DNA of 64,000 nucleotides, taken from contig JAZLHE010000057.1 of NCBI GenBank assembly GCA_045616665.1, forward strand, positions 1 through 64,000. The letters run 5' to 3'. The stretch comes from RUG11690 sp045616665 (lineage in GTDB: Bacteria; Bacteroidota; Bacteroidia; Bacteroidales; WCHB1-69). The notes under the pieces were generated by a model, which did not search any database, was not told where the DNA came from, and was given only the letters and a program-made list of their open reading frames with translations. Every line of letters starts with the position of its first letter. Position 1 is the first letter of the stretch. Shown piece after piece: positions 1 through 7,872 of the stretch. The position numbers and the translations under genes were made by a program.

Positions 1-28
1 TAAGGATTATTCCGTTGTGAAAACATTT

Positions 29-60
29 GAAGCGGGCTGCAAGGCTCGCTTCCATTTTTT
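29..60 (+). terminator. Rho-independent terminator of a gene left of the window
   Basis: A 9-bp stem (29-37 with 44-52, one G-T pair) is followed by a T-run at 55-60. It would end a plus-strand transcript entering from outside the window. No convincing coding sequence lies in 1-251. Confidence 0.6.
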
Positions 61-74
61 ATGCCGATGACAGA

Positions 75-106
75 GTCCGCGATGCAGTCGTGATGTCATC
101 GCGGAC
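75..106. repeat. Perfect 10-bp inverted repeat
   Basis: GTCCGCGATG at 75-84 pairs exactly with CATCGCGGAC at 97-106 around a 12-nt loop. There is no T-run, so this is not a simple terminator. Its role is unknown. Confidence 0.6.
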
Positions 107-194
107 AGTGATTTGAAGATTAATGTCAGCCGACCGTAACATGACGTCAATTCACAGCCGAGTCTGAGCAATAAACTGAAGTTGGGCGCCAAAC

Positions 195-229
195 AAAAAA
201 GCCGGCTGGGCGGGGAAGCCTCAGCCGGC
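195..229 (-). terminator. Terminator of the hpf/MBL-lipoprotein unit
   Basis: On the minus strand GCCGGCTG and CAGCCGGC (201-208 and 222-229) form an 8-bp GC stem followed by six T. It lies 22 nt past the stop codon of the MBL-fold gene. Confidence 0.85.
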
Positions 230-251
230 GTTGTACATATTCTGCAAGTCG

Positions 252-947
252 CTACTCCATCGGACGGATGCGCACTTCAGTTATGGCGTCGAGGCGCGCC
301 TTGAGCGCATTGACGTCGGTAGGCTCGTCGACGCCTCCGAAATGGTAGGGGTAGAAGATTGCGGGACGGATAGCCTCCACCACGCGCACGCACTGGTCGA
401 TTGTCATAGTATAGGGCTGGTTTACCGGCAGGAATGCGATGTCCACTCCTCTGATGGCAAGAACGTCTTCATTGTCCTCGGTATCTCCGGCCACATATAT
501 TGCAGTGCCGCCAAAGGTGAGTATATAGCCTGCATCTCCCCTCTCCTTGGGATGAAAATCGAGATGGCCTTCAGTTATGTTGTATGCGGGCACCGCCTTG
601 AGGGACATACCCTCGAAAGGTTCCAGAACCTCGCCGGGAGCCATCTTTACAAAATCGCCGGTGCCGTTCAAAGCCTTGACGGCAGCCGGATCATAGTGAT
701 CGTAGTGGTCGTGGGTGATGAGCACCATATCGGCCTTGGGCTGACTGCTCCAGTCTATCCCCTCTCCCACCGGATCCACATAGATGTTGTGGCCCTGCCA
801 GTTGAAAGCAACGGAGGCGTGGGCGTAGAACGTGATGACGATGTCGGAACCGTCCTTGGCCTGAATCGTATCCTGAGGGTACTCAGAACCTCCACCCTTG
901 CATCCCAGAAGTGAAAACAGAGCCATAATATAAACGAGTCTTTTCAT
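252..947 (-). CDS. MBL-fold metal-dependent hydrolase, lipoprotein
   Basis: 231 aa. The start at 947 was chosen because it begins a lipoprotein signal (residues 1-16, lipobox LLGC with Cys16), and because its ATG shares one base with the stop of hpf (TAATG), which suggests translational coupling. The metallo-beta-lactamase signature HDHYDH is at residues 79-84, with further likely metal ligands at Asp155 and His202, as in the short UPF0173/UlaG-like branch. The protein is probably anchored on the periplasmic side. The substrate cannot be told from sequence. It lies in the GC-rich first 4 kb. The family is clear, the function is not. Confidence 0.85.
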   Translation of the reverse strand: MKRLVYIMALFSLLGCKGGGSEYPQDTIQAKDGSDIVITFYAHASVAFNWQGHNIYVDPVGEGIDWSSQPKADMVLITHDHYDHYDPAAVKALNGTGDFVKMAPGEVLEPFEGMSLKAVPAYNITEGHLDFHPKERGDAGYILTFGGTAIYVAGDTEDNEDVLAIRGVDIAFLPVNQPYTMTIDQCVRVVEAIRPAIFYPYHFGGVDEPTDVNALKARLDAITEVRIRPME

Positions 948-1240
948 TATTTGAATCTTTTTTCCTTTGCCTGTACAAGAAGGTCCTTGAGAATGCCTGC
1001 ACATTCGGTGACAGCCGTCTCGAAAGTGTCTGCATTACGTTCAACTACAATCTCTTCTGCGCCGGGGATGATGACGCGTGCCTTGACGTTTTTGTTGTCG
1101 TGGTCCGGCAAAAGGGAAAGGCTCACCTCCATACGTGTGGCTTCATCATAAAACTTTGTCAGCTTGCCCAGTTTCTTGTCAACGAAATCTAAAAGTTTCT
1201 GATCTGCATCAAACTTGATGGACTGCACATTGATTATCAT
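947..1240 (-). CDS. hpf: Ribosome hibernation promoting factor (short HPF/RaiA type)
   Basis: 97 aa, the usual length of short HPF. It starts MIINVQSIKFDADQ and has the family's basic, alternating beta-alpha pattern, ending in LLVQAKEKRFK. HPF binds the decoding region of idle 30S subunits and helps form 100S dimers in stationary phase. A perfect AGGAGG Shine-Dalgarno (1245-1250) lies 4 nt before the ATG, which is uncommon in Bacteroidota, where most genes lack one. The stop overlaps the start of the MBL-fold lipoprotein gene by one base. A small hairpin (1258-1271) lies just upstream of the Shine-Dalgarno. Confidence 0.9.
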   Translation of the reverse strand: MIINVQSIKFDADQKLLDFVDKKLGKLTKFYDEATRMEVSLSLLPDHDNKNVKARVIIPGAEEIVVERNADTFETAVTECAGILKDLLVQAKEKRFK

Positions 1241-1244
1241 AATA

Positions 1245-1271
1245 CCTCCTATTTTATGCCCCTTTCGGGGC
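1245..1271 (-). promoter_or_regulatory. Hairpin plus strong Shine-Dalgarno before hpf
   Basis: On the minus strand a GCCCC/GGGGC stem with a 4-nt loop (1258-1271) is followed by AGGAGG (1245-1250) and ATG at 1240. The hairpin has no T-run, so it may tune hpf translation or be a weak terminator for the M20 peptidase gene upstream. Confidence 0.5.
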
Positions 1272-1323
1272 GGTGAATATGCTCATTCCAAATTTAACTG
1301 ATTTTTATCGGAATTGCAAGCGG

Positions 1324-2763
1324 CTATCTGCCCTTGCAGTAATCCAACGGCGGCTTGCGGTCTCCCATAAGGGGGACGAACTTGAAGTCGTGACCGCGCT
1401 GGGTGTAGTACTCATCCCAGGCAGCCTTGATGTACTCGGGATGGGTAAAGAGTTCGAGAGCCGCGAGATACTCGGTCTTGGCCACTGCCAGAAGCGACTT
1501 GGTGCCGATGGTGGTGCCGCCGATGGCGGTCTGCTGCCAGGTGTGGAGACTCGCCTTTTCGGGTTCGGTGGCTATGGCGAAGTTGGCAAGCGGAGCCATC
1601 TGGCTCACGTTGCCCACGTCGCTCGAACCTCCGGAATAACCCTTGTATATGGTAGTTGTGACCTTGTCGAAATTGGAGCAATTCTCCGGAAGTCCGGAAT
1701 TGCGCATAACCTCGTTGCAGAACGCCTTTTCACGTTCATCCAACTTCACGCCGCCCACGGTTATGAGGCTCCTGAGCATTATTTCGGAAAGAACGGAGTT
1801 TGTGAGACGCTCGTAATTGCCGTTCATAATCTCATAGCTCATCTTCGTCCCGGTGCCGAGAGCGGCCCCTTCGGCAGCCTTCTTTGCGCGCTCCAGAATC
1901 TCAAGCACCACCTCTGCCTTGGGATGCCTTATGTAATAGAGGCAGGAGGCGTGCTCCGGCACCACGTTGGGGGCCTGGCCGCCGTTGTCTATTATATAAT
2001 GTATGCGGCAGTCGGTGGGGACGTGCTCGCGCATCAGATTCATCATATAGTCGAACGCCTCCACGGCATCGAGCGCGGAACGTCCGTTCCAGGGCGAAAC
2101 CGAAGCGTGTGACGGCTTGCCGGTAAAAGAGAAGCGCACCCGCACGTTGGCAAGCCCGGTGGCCATACTCACCGAATTGTGATTGGAGGGATGCCAGTCG
2201 AAGAATGCGTCGCAGCCGTCGAATACGCCCGCCTTGGTCATATAGGCCTTTCCTCCGCCACCCTCCTCGGCAGGGCATCCGAAATACTTCACCGTGCCCT
2301 TATGCCCCTCGGCAAGCCATTTGGAGATGGCCACGGCAGCCGCAGCCGGGCCGGTAGCGATGAGATTGTGGCCGCAGCCGTGACCGGCAGCCCCCTCCAC
2401 ACGCGGGCAGGGGTACGGCACCGTATCCTGCGACATCCCGGGCAGGGCGTCGAACTCGGCGAGCAGACCGATTACCGGAGAGCCTTCGCCGAAAGTGGCC
2501 ACAAATGCGGTGGGAATTTCGGCCACACCCATCTCAATTTTGAACCCGTTGGCCTCAAGATGGTCCGCAAGTGCCCTGGAACTTTTGTATTCCAGATAGC
2601 CAGGCTCGGCGAACTGATGAATCTGCTTGTGCAGAGCATCATAAACCTCAAAACTCTCATCAAGATATTTCATCCCGACGGTTTTGGTGAAATCGGTTTT
2701 CTTTTTTGCCGTTGCGCTCAAGCAGACCGCCAGCGCAAGAATCGTGATTATCGTCTTCTTCAT
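1324..2763 (-). CDS. Exported M20-family amidohydrolase (AbgB-like)
   Basis: 479 aa. The start at 2763 begins a signal peptide (about residues 1-19, cut after SATA), and the 70 residues the frame offers upstream look like non-coding translation. M20/AbgB features are EFDALPG (about 103-109), the metal motif GHGCGHN (127-133), the catalytic Glu pair in PAEEGGGG (166-167), and a dimerisation region in the middle. AbgB-type enzymes hydrolyse aminobenzoyl-glutamate or similar amide bonds. Here the signal peptide points to periplasmic peptide or amide hydrolysis. The start codon lies only 8 nt past the T-run of the mutB terminator, and no separate promoter was recognised. Confidence 0.85.
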   Translation of the reverse strand: MKKTIITILALAVCLSATAKKKTDFTKTVGMKYLDESFEVYDALHKQIHQFAEPGYLEYKSSRALADHLEANGFKIEMGVAEIPTAFVATFGEGSPVIGLLAEFDALPGMSQDTVPYPCPRVEGAAGHGCGHNLIATGPAAAAVAISKWLAEGHKGTVKYFGCPAEEGGGGKAYMTKAGVFDGCDAFFDWHPSNHNSVSMATGLANVRVRFSFTGKPSHASVSPWNGRSALDAVEAFDYMMNLMREHVPTDCRIHYIIDNGGQAPNVVPEHASCLYYIRHPKAEVVLEILERAKKAAEGAALGTGTKMSYEIMNGNYERLTNSVLSEIMLRSLITVGGVKLDEREKAFCNEVMRNSGLPENCSNFDKVTTTIYKGYSGGSSDVGNVSQMAPLANFAIATEPEKASLHTWQQTAIGGTTIGTKSLLAVAKTEYLAALELFTHPEYIKAAWDEYYTQRGHDFKFVPLMGDRKPPLDYCKGR

Positions 2764-2770
2764 ACCATTC

Positions 2771-2803
2771 AAAAAAAGGAGGGCGGCCGAACAGCCGTCC
2801 TCC
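2771..2803 (-). terminator. Rho-independent terminator of mutB
   Basis: On the minus strand a 10-bp stem with one mismatch (2778-2803, loop TGTTCG) is followed by seven T (2771-2777). It sits between the mutB stop and the M20 start, so M20 expression depends on read-through or on a promoter within mutB. Confidence 0.85.
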
Positions 2804-2836
2804 AAATTTAGTAAATAATTCGAGAATCTGTACCGA

Positions 2837-4990
2837 TTATTCGAATCTCTGATTGAGGATTTCCATAATCTTGATAGCTGCGGTGGCAACGGGGGTACCG
2901 GGGCCGAAGATTGCCATAGCGCCGTCACGGTAGAGTTCGTCGTAATCCTGTGCAGGGATAACTCCGCCAACAATCACTGCGATGTCCTCGCGGCCGAGCT
3001 TCTTGAGCTCTGCTATGATCTGCGGAACGAGTGTCTTGTGGCCTGCAGCAAGTGAAGATACGCCCACTACGTGAACGTCATTCTCCACAGCCTGCTTCGC
3101 AGCCTCTTCGGGAGTCTGGAACAGAGGTCCCATATCCACGTCGAAACCGCAGTCGGCGTAGCCGGTGGCTACAACCTTGGCTCCGCGGTCGTGACCGTCC
3201 TGGCCGAGTTTTGCAATCATAATACGAGGCTGGCGGCCTTCCTTCTTAGCGAATTCGGCAACCATCTTCCTGGCCTCTTCGAACTGTGCGTTGTTCTTGA
3301 CTTCTGCAGAATATACACCTGTGTTCATACGGATAACTGCTTTATAACGTCCAACTACCTTTTCGCAAGCATAGGAGATTTCTCCGAGGGTTGCGCGAAC
3401 CTTTGCAGCCTCAACTGCGAGTTCGAGCAGGTTGCCGCTCTTGGTTTCGACAGCCTTGGTGATTGCCTCGAGGGCAGCCTGAACCTTGGCCTCGTCGCGA
3501 GAAGCGCGCAGAGCCTTGAGACGTGCAATCTGGCTTTCGCGAACCTTGGTGTTGTCCACGTCGAGAATCTCGATGGGATCTTCGTGGTCAAGACGATATT
3601 CGTTGATACCGATAATCTTGTCGTTGCCCGAGTCGATGCGAGCCTGCTTGCGTGCAGCGGCCTCCTCGATGCGGAGCTTGGGGATGCCGGTTTCGATGGC
3701 CTTTGCCATACCGCCGAGCTTCTCCACCTCCTCGATATGCTCCCACGCCTTGTGTGCGAGTTCGTTGGTCAGGCTCTCAACATAGTAGGAACCTGCCCAG
3801 GGGTCGATGCTCTTGCATACCTTGGTCTCTTCCTGGATGTAAATCTGGGTATTGCGGGCAATACGTGCGGAGAAGTCGGTAGGCAATGCAATGGCTTCGT
3901 CCAAAGCGTTGGTGTGCAATGACTGGGTATGTCCCAGTGCGGCACCCATTGCTTCAACGCAGGTACGGGTAACGTTGTTAAATGGATCTTGTTCAGTGAG
4001 AGACCAGCCGGAAGTCTGGCAGTGGGTTCTCAAAGCTAAAGATTTAGGATTTTTAGGATTGAATTGTTTAACAATCTTAGCCCAGAGCAAACGGGCAGCG
4101 CGCATCTTGGCGATTTCCATAAAGTGGTTCATGCCAATACCCCAGAAGAAGGACAAACGTGGTGCGAAGTCATCGATATTCATACCGGCATTGATACCTG
4201 CGCGCAAATATTCCAAACCATCGGCCAAAGTGTAGGCTAATTCGATGTCGCAGGTGGCACCGGCTTCCTGCATGTGGTAACCCGAAATGGAAATGGAATT
4301 GAATTTCGGCATATTCTTTGAAGTGAATTCAAAGATGTCGGCAATAATCTTCATAGAAGGAAGTGGCGGGTAAATATAGGTATTACGCACCATAAATTCC
4401 TTCAAAATATCATTTTGGATAGTACCTGTCAATTGTTCCATAGGAACGCCCTGTTCTTCGGCGGCCACGATGTAGAAAGCCAGAATTGGCATCACGGCAC
4501 CGTTCATCGTCATAGAGACGGACATTTTGTCCAATGGGATCTGATCGAACAGGATTTTCATATCTAAGATTGAATCTACGGCAACACCGGCTTTACCAAC
4601 GTCACCGACGACTCTTGGATGGTCGGAGTCATAACCGCGGTGGGTCGCCAAGTCAAAAGCGATGGACAGACCTTTTTGACCGGCGGCCAAGTTGCGGCGG
4701 TAGAAGGCGTTAGACTCTTCGGCAGTAGAGAAACCCGCATATTGGCGGATGGTCCACGGCTTGTTGACATACATCGTTGAATAAGGTCCACGCAAATAAG
4801 GCGGAATACCGGCGGCATAGTTCAAATGTTCCATACCGGCGAGGTCGTCTTTGCCATACACGGGCTTTACGGGAATCTGCTCGGCAGTCAGCCACGAGGT
4901 GTCAATATTGTTTTCTTTGGCCCATTCTTCAAAACTTTGTTGTTTTTCGGGCTTTTTCTTGAAATCTACTTTACTGAAATCAGGACGCAT
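2837..4990 (-). CDS. mutB: Methylmalonyl-CoA mutase large subunit
   Basis: 717 aa, full length. The N-terminal TIM-barrel catalytic domain spans about 1-560. The C-terminal cobalamin domain carries DGHDRG with the axial His near residue 600, and a later VGGVIP stretch. The enzyme interconverts succinyl-CoA and methylmalonyl-CoA in propionate metabolism and normally pairs with a small subunit MutA. No mutA lies next to it, and its own promoter (5025-5032) indicates a monocistronic gene. The gene is a compositional mosaic. The N-terminal part (about 4040-4990) uses AT-rich codons (TTA, TTG, AGA) and is about 45% GC in sampled lines, while 2837-3800 is about 58% GC with GAG, AAG and CTC codons. 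The reading frame stays intact across the change. Confidence 0.95.
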   Translation of the reverse strand: MRPDFSKVDFKKKPEKQQSFEEWAKENNIDTSWLTAEQIPVKPVYGKDDLAGMEHLNYAAGIPPYLRGPYSTMYVNKPWTIRQYAGFSTAEESNAFYRRNLAAGQKGLSIAFDLATHRGYDSDHPRVVGDVGKAGVAVDSILDMKILFDQIPLDKMSVSMTMNGAVMPILAFYIVAAEEQGVPMEQLTGTIQNDILKEFMVRNTYIYPPLPSMKIIADIFEFTSKNMPKFNSISISGYHMQEAGATCDIELAYTLADGLEYLRAGINAGMNIDDFAPRLSFFWGIGMNHFMEIAKMRAARLLWAKIVKQFNPKNPKSLALRTHCQTSGWSLTEQDPFNNVTRTCVEAMGAALGHTQSLHTNALDEAIALPTDFSARIARNTQIYIQEETKVCKSIDPWAGSYYVESLTNELAHKAWEHIEEVEKLGGMAKAIETGIPKLRIEEAAARKQARIDSGNDKIIGINEYRLDHEDPIEILDVDNTKVRESQIARLKALRASRDEAKVQAALEAITKAVETKSGNLLELAVEAAKVRATLGEISYACEKVVGRYKAVIRMNTGVYSAEVKNNAQFEEARKMVAEFAKKEGRQPRIMIAKLGQDGHDRGAKVVATGYADCGFDVDMGPLFQTPEEAAKQAVENDVHVVGVSSLAAGHKTLVPQIIAELKKLGREDIAVIVGGVIPAQDYDELYRDGAMAIFGPGTPVATAAIKIMEILNQRFE

Positions 4991-5024
4991 AATGCAGTTT
5001 TTTGTTATTGTTTATTTCAATCTG

Positions 5025-5032
5025 CAAAAGTA
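5025..5032 (-). promoter_or_regulatory. Promoter -7 element of mutB
   Basis: Minus-strand TACTTTTG matches the Bacteroidota TAnnTTTG -7 consensus and lies 35 nt before the mutB ATG. Confidence 0.6.
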
Positions 5033-5076
5033 ATATTTTTTTATGAAAAAAGAAAGAGAATAATTAGGAAGAGATT

Positions 5077-6168
5077 TTATTTTCCACTTTTCCGTCTATT
5101 GCACTCGCGACATAGCATTTGGCAGTTGTCGGCCGTGGTTTTGCCTCCTTCGTGCCACGGCGTGATGTGGTCGGCCTCCATCTGATTCAGTTCGAAATGT
5201 TCGTGGCACTCGGCGCAAATTCCCTCTTGTGCTTCATAAGCAGCCAATTTCTGAGCATCGGTAAAGGCACGGATGGAAAGGAATCTCTCCTTGCGCGTCA
5301 GAACGTAGGGATAGATGCCCGTTTTCTTCGTTACGTCATCGTCTAAAATCAGTTTCTTGACCTCCTCATCCACCGCATTGCTGTCGATAACGTTATCTTT
5401 GAATTCCTTGTACAGCGCGCCCCAGTCAATGCCCTTCATGATTTTCTTGCGTTCCTTGGTTGGCTGAAACGAGGTCTCTATCCACGTAACGACTGACTGG
5501 AAAAACTGCCACAAAGCCGCGGCATTGGCGTCGTGCTGGTGATTGGACATATAAACTTCTATGTTGCCGTCCGAGATCCAAGAGATGGCCGTCTCCAGAT
5601 AGTCCTGCCGGATGGCGGAGCCGTTGAGGTAGTCTGAGGCGATTTTGGCGGCCACGCAGCCGGGTTTGCTGAAGTAGCGCTTGGCATCGCTTACCCAAGC
5701 ACCCGCATACACGGCGTTGCGCAGCTCCTGCTCCGTCAACTCTTCTCCCGCGATGTTGATGGTCTTGAACCACTTGAGTTTCTCGCTGTCGGTGCCGCTG
5801 CAGATATAGACTTGCAGCTCGTAGTCGAGAATCTGCTGTTGTTCGTCGGGTTGCAGGTTGTGAAAATAGCGGAACATATAGGCAAAGTCGCCATTCACAT
5901 ACTGACAGATGCTGATGGTGCGCTGCTGTCCGTCGATGATTTCGTAAGTGCCGTCGTCGCGCACGGCCCAGTACATCACGTTGAGCGGAAAACCTTGCGT
6001 GAGCGTGTCGATGACGGCATCGCGCTGTTTTTCCTTATAGACAAACTCGCGTTGGTAAGGCGGGCGCACATCAAGTCGGCCGCCGTAGGCGCGTACGCCG
6101 TTTTCGGCATTGTCCTCGTAACCTTGCGTAAGGTCGCGGACGGTAATCTTGTGTAGTTCTATTTGCAT
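5077..6168 (-). CDS. DUF262 and HNH endonuclease domain protein
   Basis: 363 aa. The N-terminal DUF262 (ParB-like) domain has the motif IDGQQRT (about 78-84). The C-terminal HNH nuclease carries CAEC (318-321), the DH pair of the core near 333-334, and CREC (353-356), so the zinc-stabilised HNH looks complete. DUF262-HNH architectures occur in GmrSD-type modification-dependent restriction and other phage defence proteins, where DUF262 is thought to use nucleotide hydrolysis to license the nuclease. Its target cannot be read from sequence. It lies downstream of an EcoRI-family methyltransferase on the same strand but is separated from it by about 340 nt of hairpin-rich spacer, so it may be an independent unit. 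Confidence 0.85.
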   Translation of the reverse strand: MQIELHKITVRDLTQGYEDNAENGVRAYGGRLDVRPPYQREFVYKEKQRDAVIDTLTQGFPLNVMYWAVRDDGTYEIIDGQQRTISICQYVNGDFAYMFRYFHNLQPDEQQQILDYELQVYICSGTDSEKLKWFKTINIAGEELTEQELRNAVYAGAWVSDAKRYFSKPGCVAAKIASDYLNGSAIRQDYLETAISWISDGNIEVYMSNHQHDANAAALWQFFQSVVTWIETSFQPTKERKKIMKGIDWGALYKEFKDNVIDSNAVDEEVKKLILDDDVTKKTGIYPYVLTRKERFLSIRAFTDAQKLAAYEAQEGICAECHEHFELNQMEADHITPWHEGGKTTADNCQMLCRECNRRKSGK

Positions 6169-6251
6169 ATTGCTTGTTTGTTGTTTTTGATGATTTTTAT
6201 TTCTTGGGCGGCCCGGCTCCTTACGTCGCCGTCACGCTTTCCAGGGGTTCC

Positions 6252-6472
6252 GTACAGGTAGAGACGCGGCACGCCACGCCTCTACCTGTACCGCCTCCGG
6301 CGCCCTTCCAATCGTTGCCGCGATGCTTCGTGGCAAGTTCTTCCGCGCTGCCACGGTCCTGCAGGCTGACTTGCAGCCATCCCCAGGTTGCGCCCTTCAT
6401 TTCATTACGGGCTTACCTGGGGTTACTGAGGTTTTGTCCCTCTGGGACTGCTTAAGGTACGGCTTCGCCGTA
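6252..6472. repeat. GC-rich array of perfect hairpins (non-coding element)
   Basis: Five short perfect inverted repeats follow each other: 6252-6263 with 6280-6291 (12 bp), 6329-6335 with 6349-6355 (7 bp), 6381-6388 with 6415-6422 (8 bp), 6436-6440 with 6444-6448 (5 bp), and 6458-6463 with 6467-6472 (6 bp). The spacer 6169-6507 is clearly richer in GC than the neighbouring methylase gene and no gene was recognised. It resembles intergenic repeat (REP/MITE-like) families of Bacteroidota or a structured RNA. The repeat assignment is inferred. Confidence 0.6.
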
Positions 6473-6507
6473 ATATTTTTTATGAAGTACCACCATTTTT
6501 TTATTTC

Positions 6508-7560
6508 TTATTCTCTTAATTTCTTAATTGTTGTGTTGTATTCTATTTCGCCCTCTGCGGCCAACGGCAATGTCTCTTCCTGCCGTGCGTATTGAATGGC
6601 TGGTTTGCGGCGGCGGATGAGGATACGGGAAAATTTTTCTTTCCCATTAAGTATAGGTTTCGCTAAATCATACTCGCTATCGCAACCATGATTCAAAATT
6701 CCAATAATTTCAAATTGTTCGGGATTATATTTATCTAAAAATGTTACAGGAACGCCCATGAGTCCATCATAATCGTATGGAATATTTGCGGTAGGGCAAC
6801 ATTCTATAGCATCAAAATTATCGTATTTGGGATATTCTATAGGTGAATATGCCTTATACAAGACCAAATCTTCATGCCGTTTACTGATTTCCAAATTTGT
6901 AAACCAATTGACACCCGAAACACGAATCATTCCAGCCCGATGGTCACCAGCAGATGCCGTATCTTCATATTTGCTAATAAAATGTCCTGCCCCTCCTTTA
7001 AATCCATAGCCCAACCAAAGTTTGTTTTCCTTGACCAAAGGAAATATTTCTTTATAATGAATTGCGTTTTGATGTCCTATGATTATAAACTTCTTCTCAT
7101 ATTCAATCAATTGCGCCACATATTCCCTAAAGAGTGAAAACGGTGGATTAGTCACGACAACATCCGCTTGTTTGAGCAGTTCGATACATTCTTTTGAGCG
7201 AAAATCGCCGTCGCCTTCAAAATAGTTGATGCCGATTTCATCGGGATCGGGAACGCGGTTGTTGTTTTTATCGCCGTTGTACTCCAACCAAATGGCTCGT
7301 TCCGAATCATTCTGCGAAAACAAGTCCCGTTCCTGGTTCTTGTAGCAGGTGGTAATGAGTTTTTTTAGTCCTAATTTTTCAAAATTGTAGCTGAAGTAGT
7401 GAAAGAAATTGCTGATTCTTGGGTCGTCGCAGTTGCAAAGCACCACTTTGTCCTTGAAATGCTCCTTGTAGTGTTTCAGTTCGTTTTCAATATCCACAAG
7501 CTGCGTGTAAAACTCGTCTTTTTTGGCGTTTTTTGCCTGATTTAGGTTTTTGTTGGCCAT
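6508..7560 (-). CDS. EcoRI-family adenine-specific DNA methyltransferase
   Basis: 350 aa. The start at 7560 (MANKNLNQ) is preferred over the Met ten codons earlier because the MT_EcoRI family begins with this N/K-rich, DEFYTQ-containing segment. The catalytic motif NPPF is at 138-141, preceded by a short helix and VVVT. M.EcoRI-type enzymes methylate the second A of GAATTC. Specificity here is only a family guess. No EcoRI-like endonuclease is adjacent. The nearest nucleases are the DUF262-HNH protein downstream and a DUF1016 protein upstream. It is likely an orphan methylase or part of a small defence block. Confidence 0.85.
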   Translation of the reverse strand: MANKNLNQAKNAKKDEFYTQLVDIENELKHYKEHFKDKVVLCNCDDPRISNFFHYFSYNFEKLGLKKLITTCYKNQERDLFSQNDSERAIWLEYNGDKNNNRVPDPDEIGINYFEGDGDFRSKECIELLKQADVVVTNPPFSLFREYVAQLIEYEKKFIIIGHQNAIHYKEIFPLVKENKLWLGYGFKGGAGHFISKYEDTASAGDHRAGMIRVSGVNWFTNLEISKRHEDLVLYKAYSPIEYPKYDNFDAIECCPTANIPYDYDGLMGVPVTFLDKYNPEQFEIIGILNHGCDSEYDLAKPILNGKEKFSRILIRRRKPAIQYARQEETLPLAAEGEIEYNTTIKKLRE

Positions 7561-7563
7561 ACG

Positions 7564-7780
7564 ATTGATAGTTTTTTGCAATGCTATCAATCAGTGTTAA
7601 CGGATAAAAAATACGTGGGCTTTCTTATCCGTTCGACAGGTGTCTACCAAACCCCCACAAAGAAATAAGCAGTGTCCACGTATACGTGAACATTAACCTT
7701 ATTAACTCTTTGTAGAAGGTTTGACACCTACTAAATTATTTCAGTAGTTCAAATGTTGTTTGGTAGACTTCGTCGAACGT
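7564..7780. repeat. Palindrome-rich spacer before the methyltransferase gene
   Basis: Visible dyads: 7564-7571 with 7584-7591 (8 bp), 7599-7607 with 7625-7633 (9 bp), a perfect 12-bp palindrome CACGTATACGTG at 7677-7688, and an imperfect long inverted repeat joining about 7630-7652 with 7758-7779 (GTTTGGTAGAC then TCGAAC). The 312-nt gap 7561-7872 has no recognisable gene. The dyads could be operator sites for the methylase, ends of a small mobile element, or hairpins in a leader RNA. Confidence 0.55.
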
Positions 7781-7782
7781 GA

Positions 7783-7799
7783 AATAATAGCTAATGCGT
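7783..7799. repeat. 17-bp direct repeat, copy 1
   Basis: AATAATAGCTAATGCGT occurs here and identically at 9043-9059. The two copies flank the DUF1016 gene. Confidence 0.75.
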
Positions 7800-7872
7800 T
7801 AAGTTATAATATGTTATTTAAAATTTCTTTTTCCTGTTTTTCTGTTATTTTTGTTTTGTAAAGATAATATTT

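Noticed and set aside
7..192. 61-residue minus-strand ORF at the left edge
   Set aside because: It covers a plus-strand terminator and a perfect inverted repeat; no protein-like features.
231..914. 227-residue plus-strand ORF opposite the MBL-fold gene
   Set aside because: Shadow of the GC-rich MBL-fold coding sequence; the minus-strand frame has the metal motifs and signal peptide.
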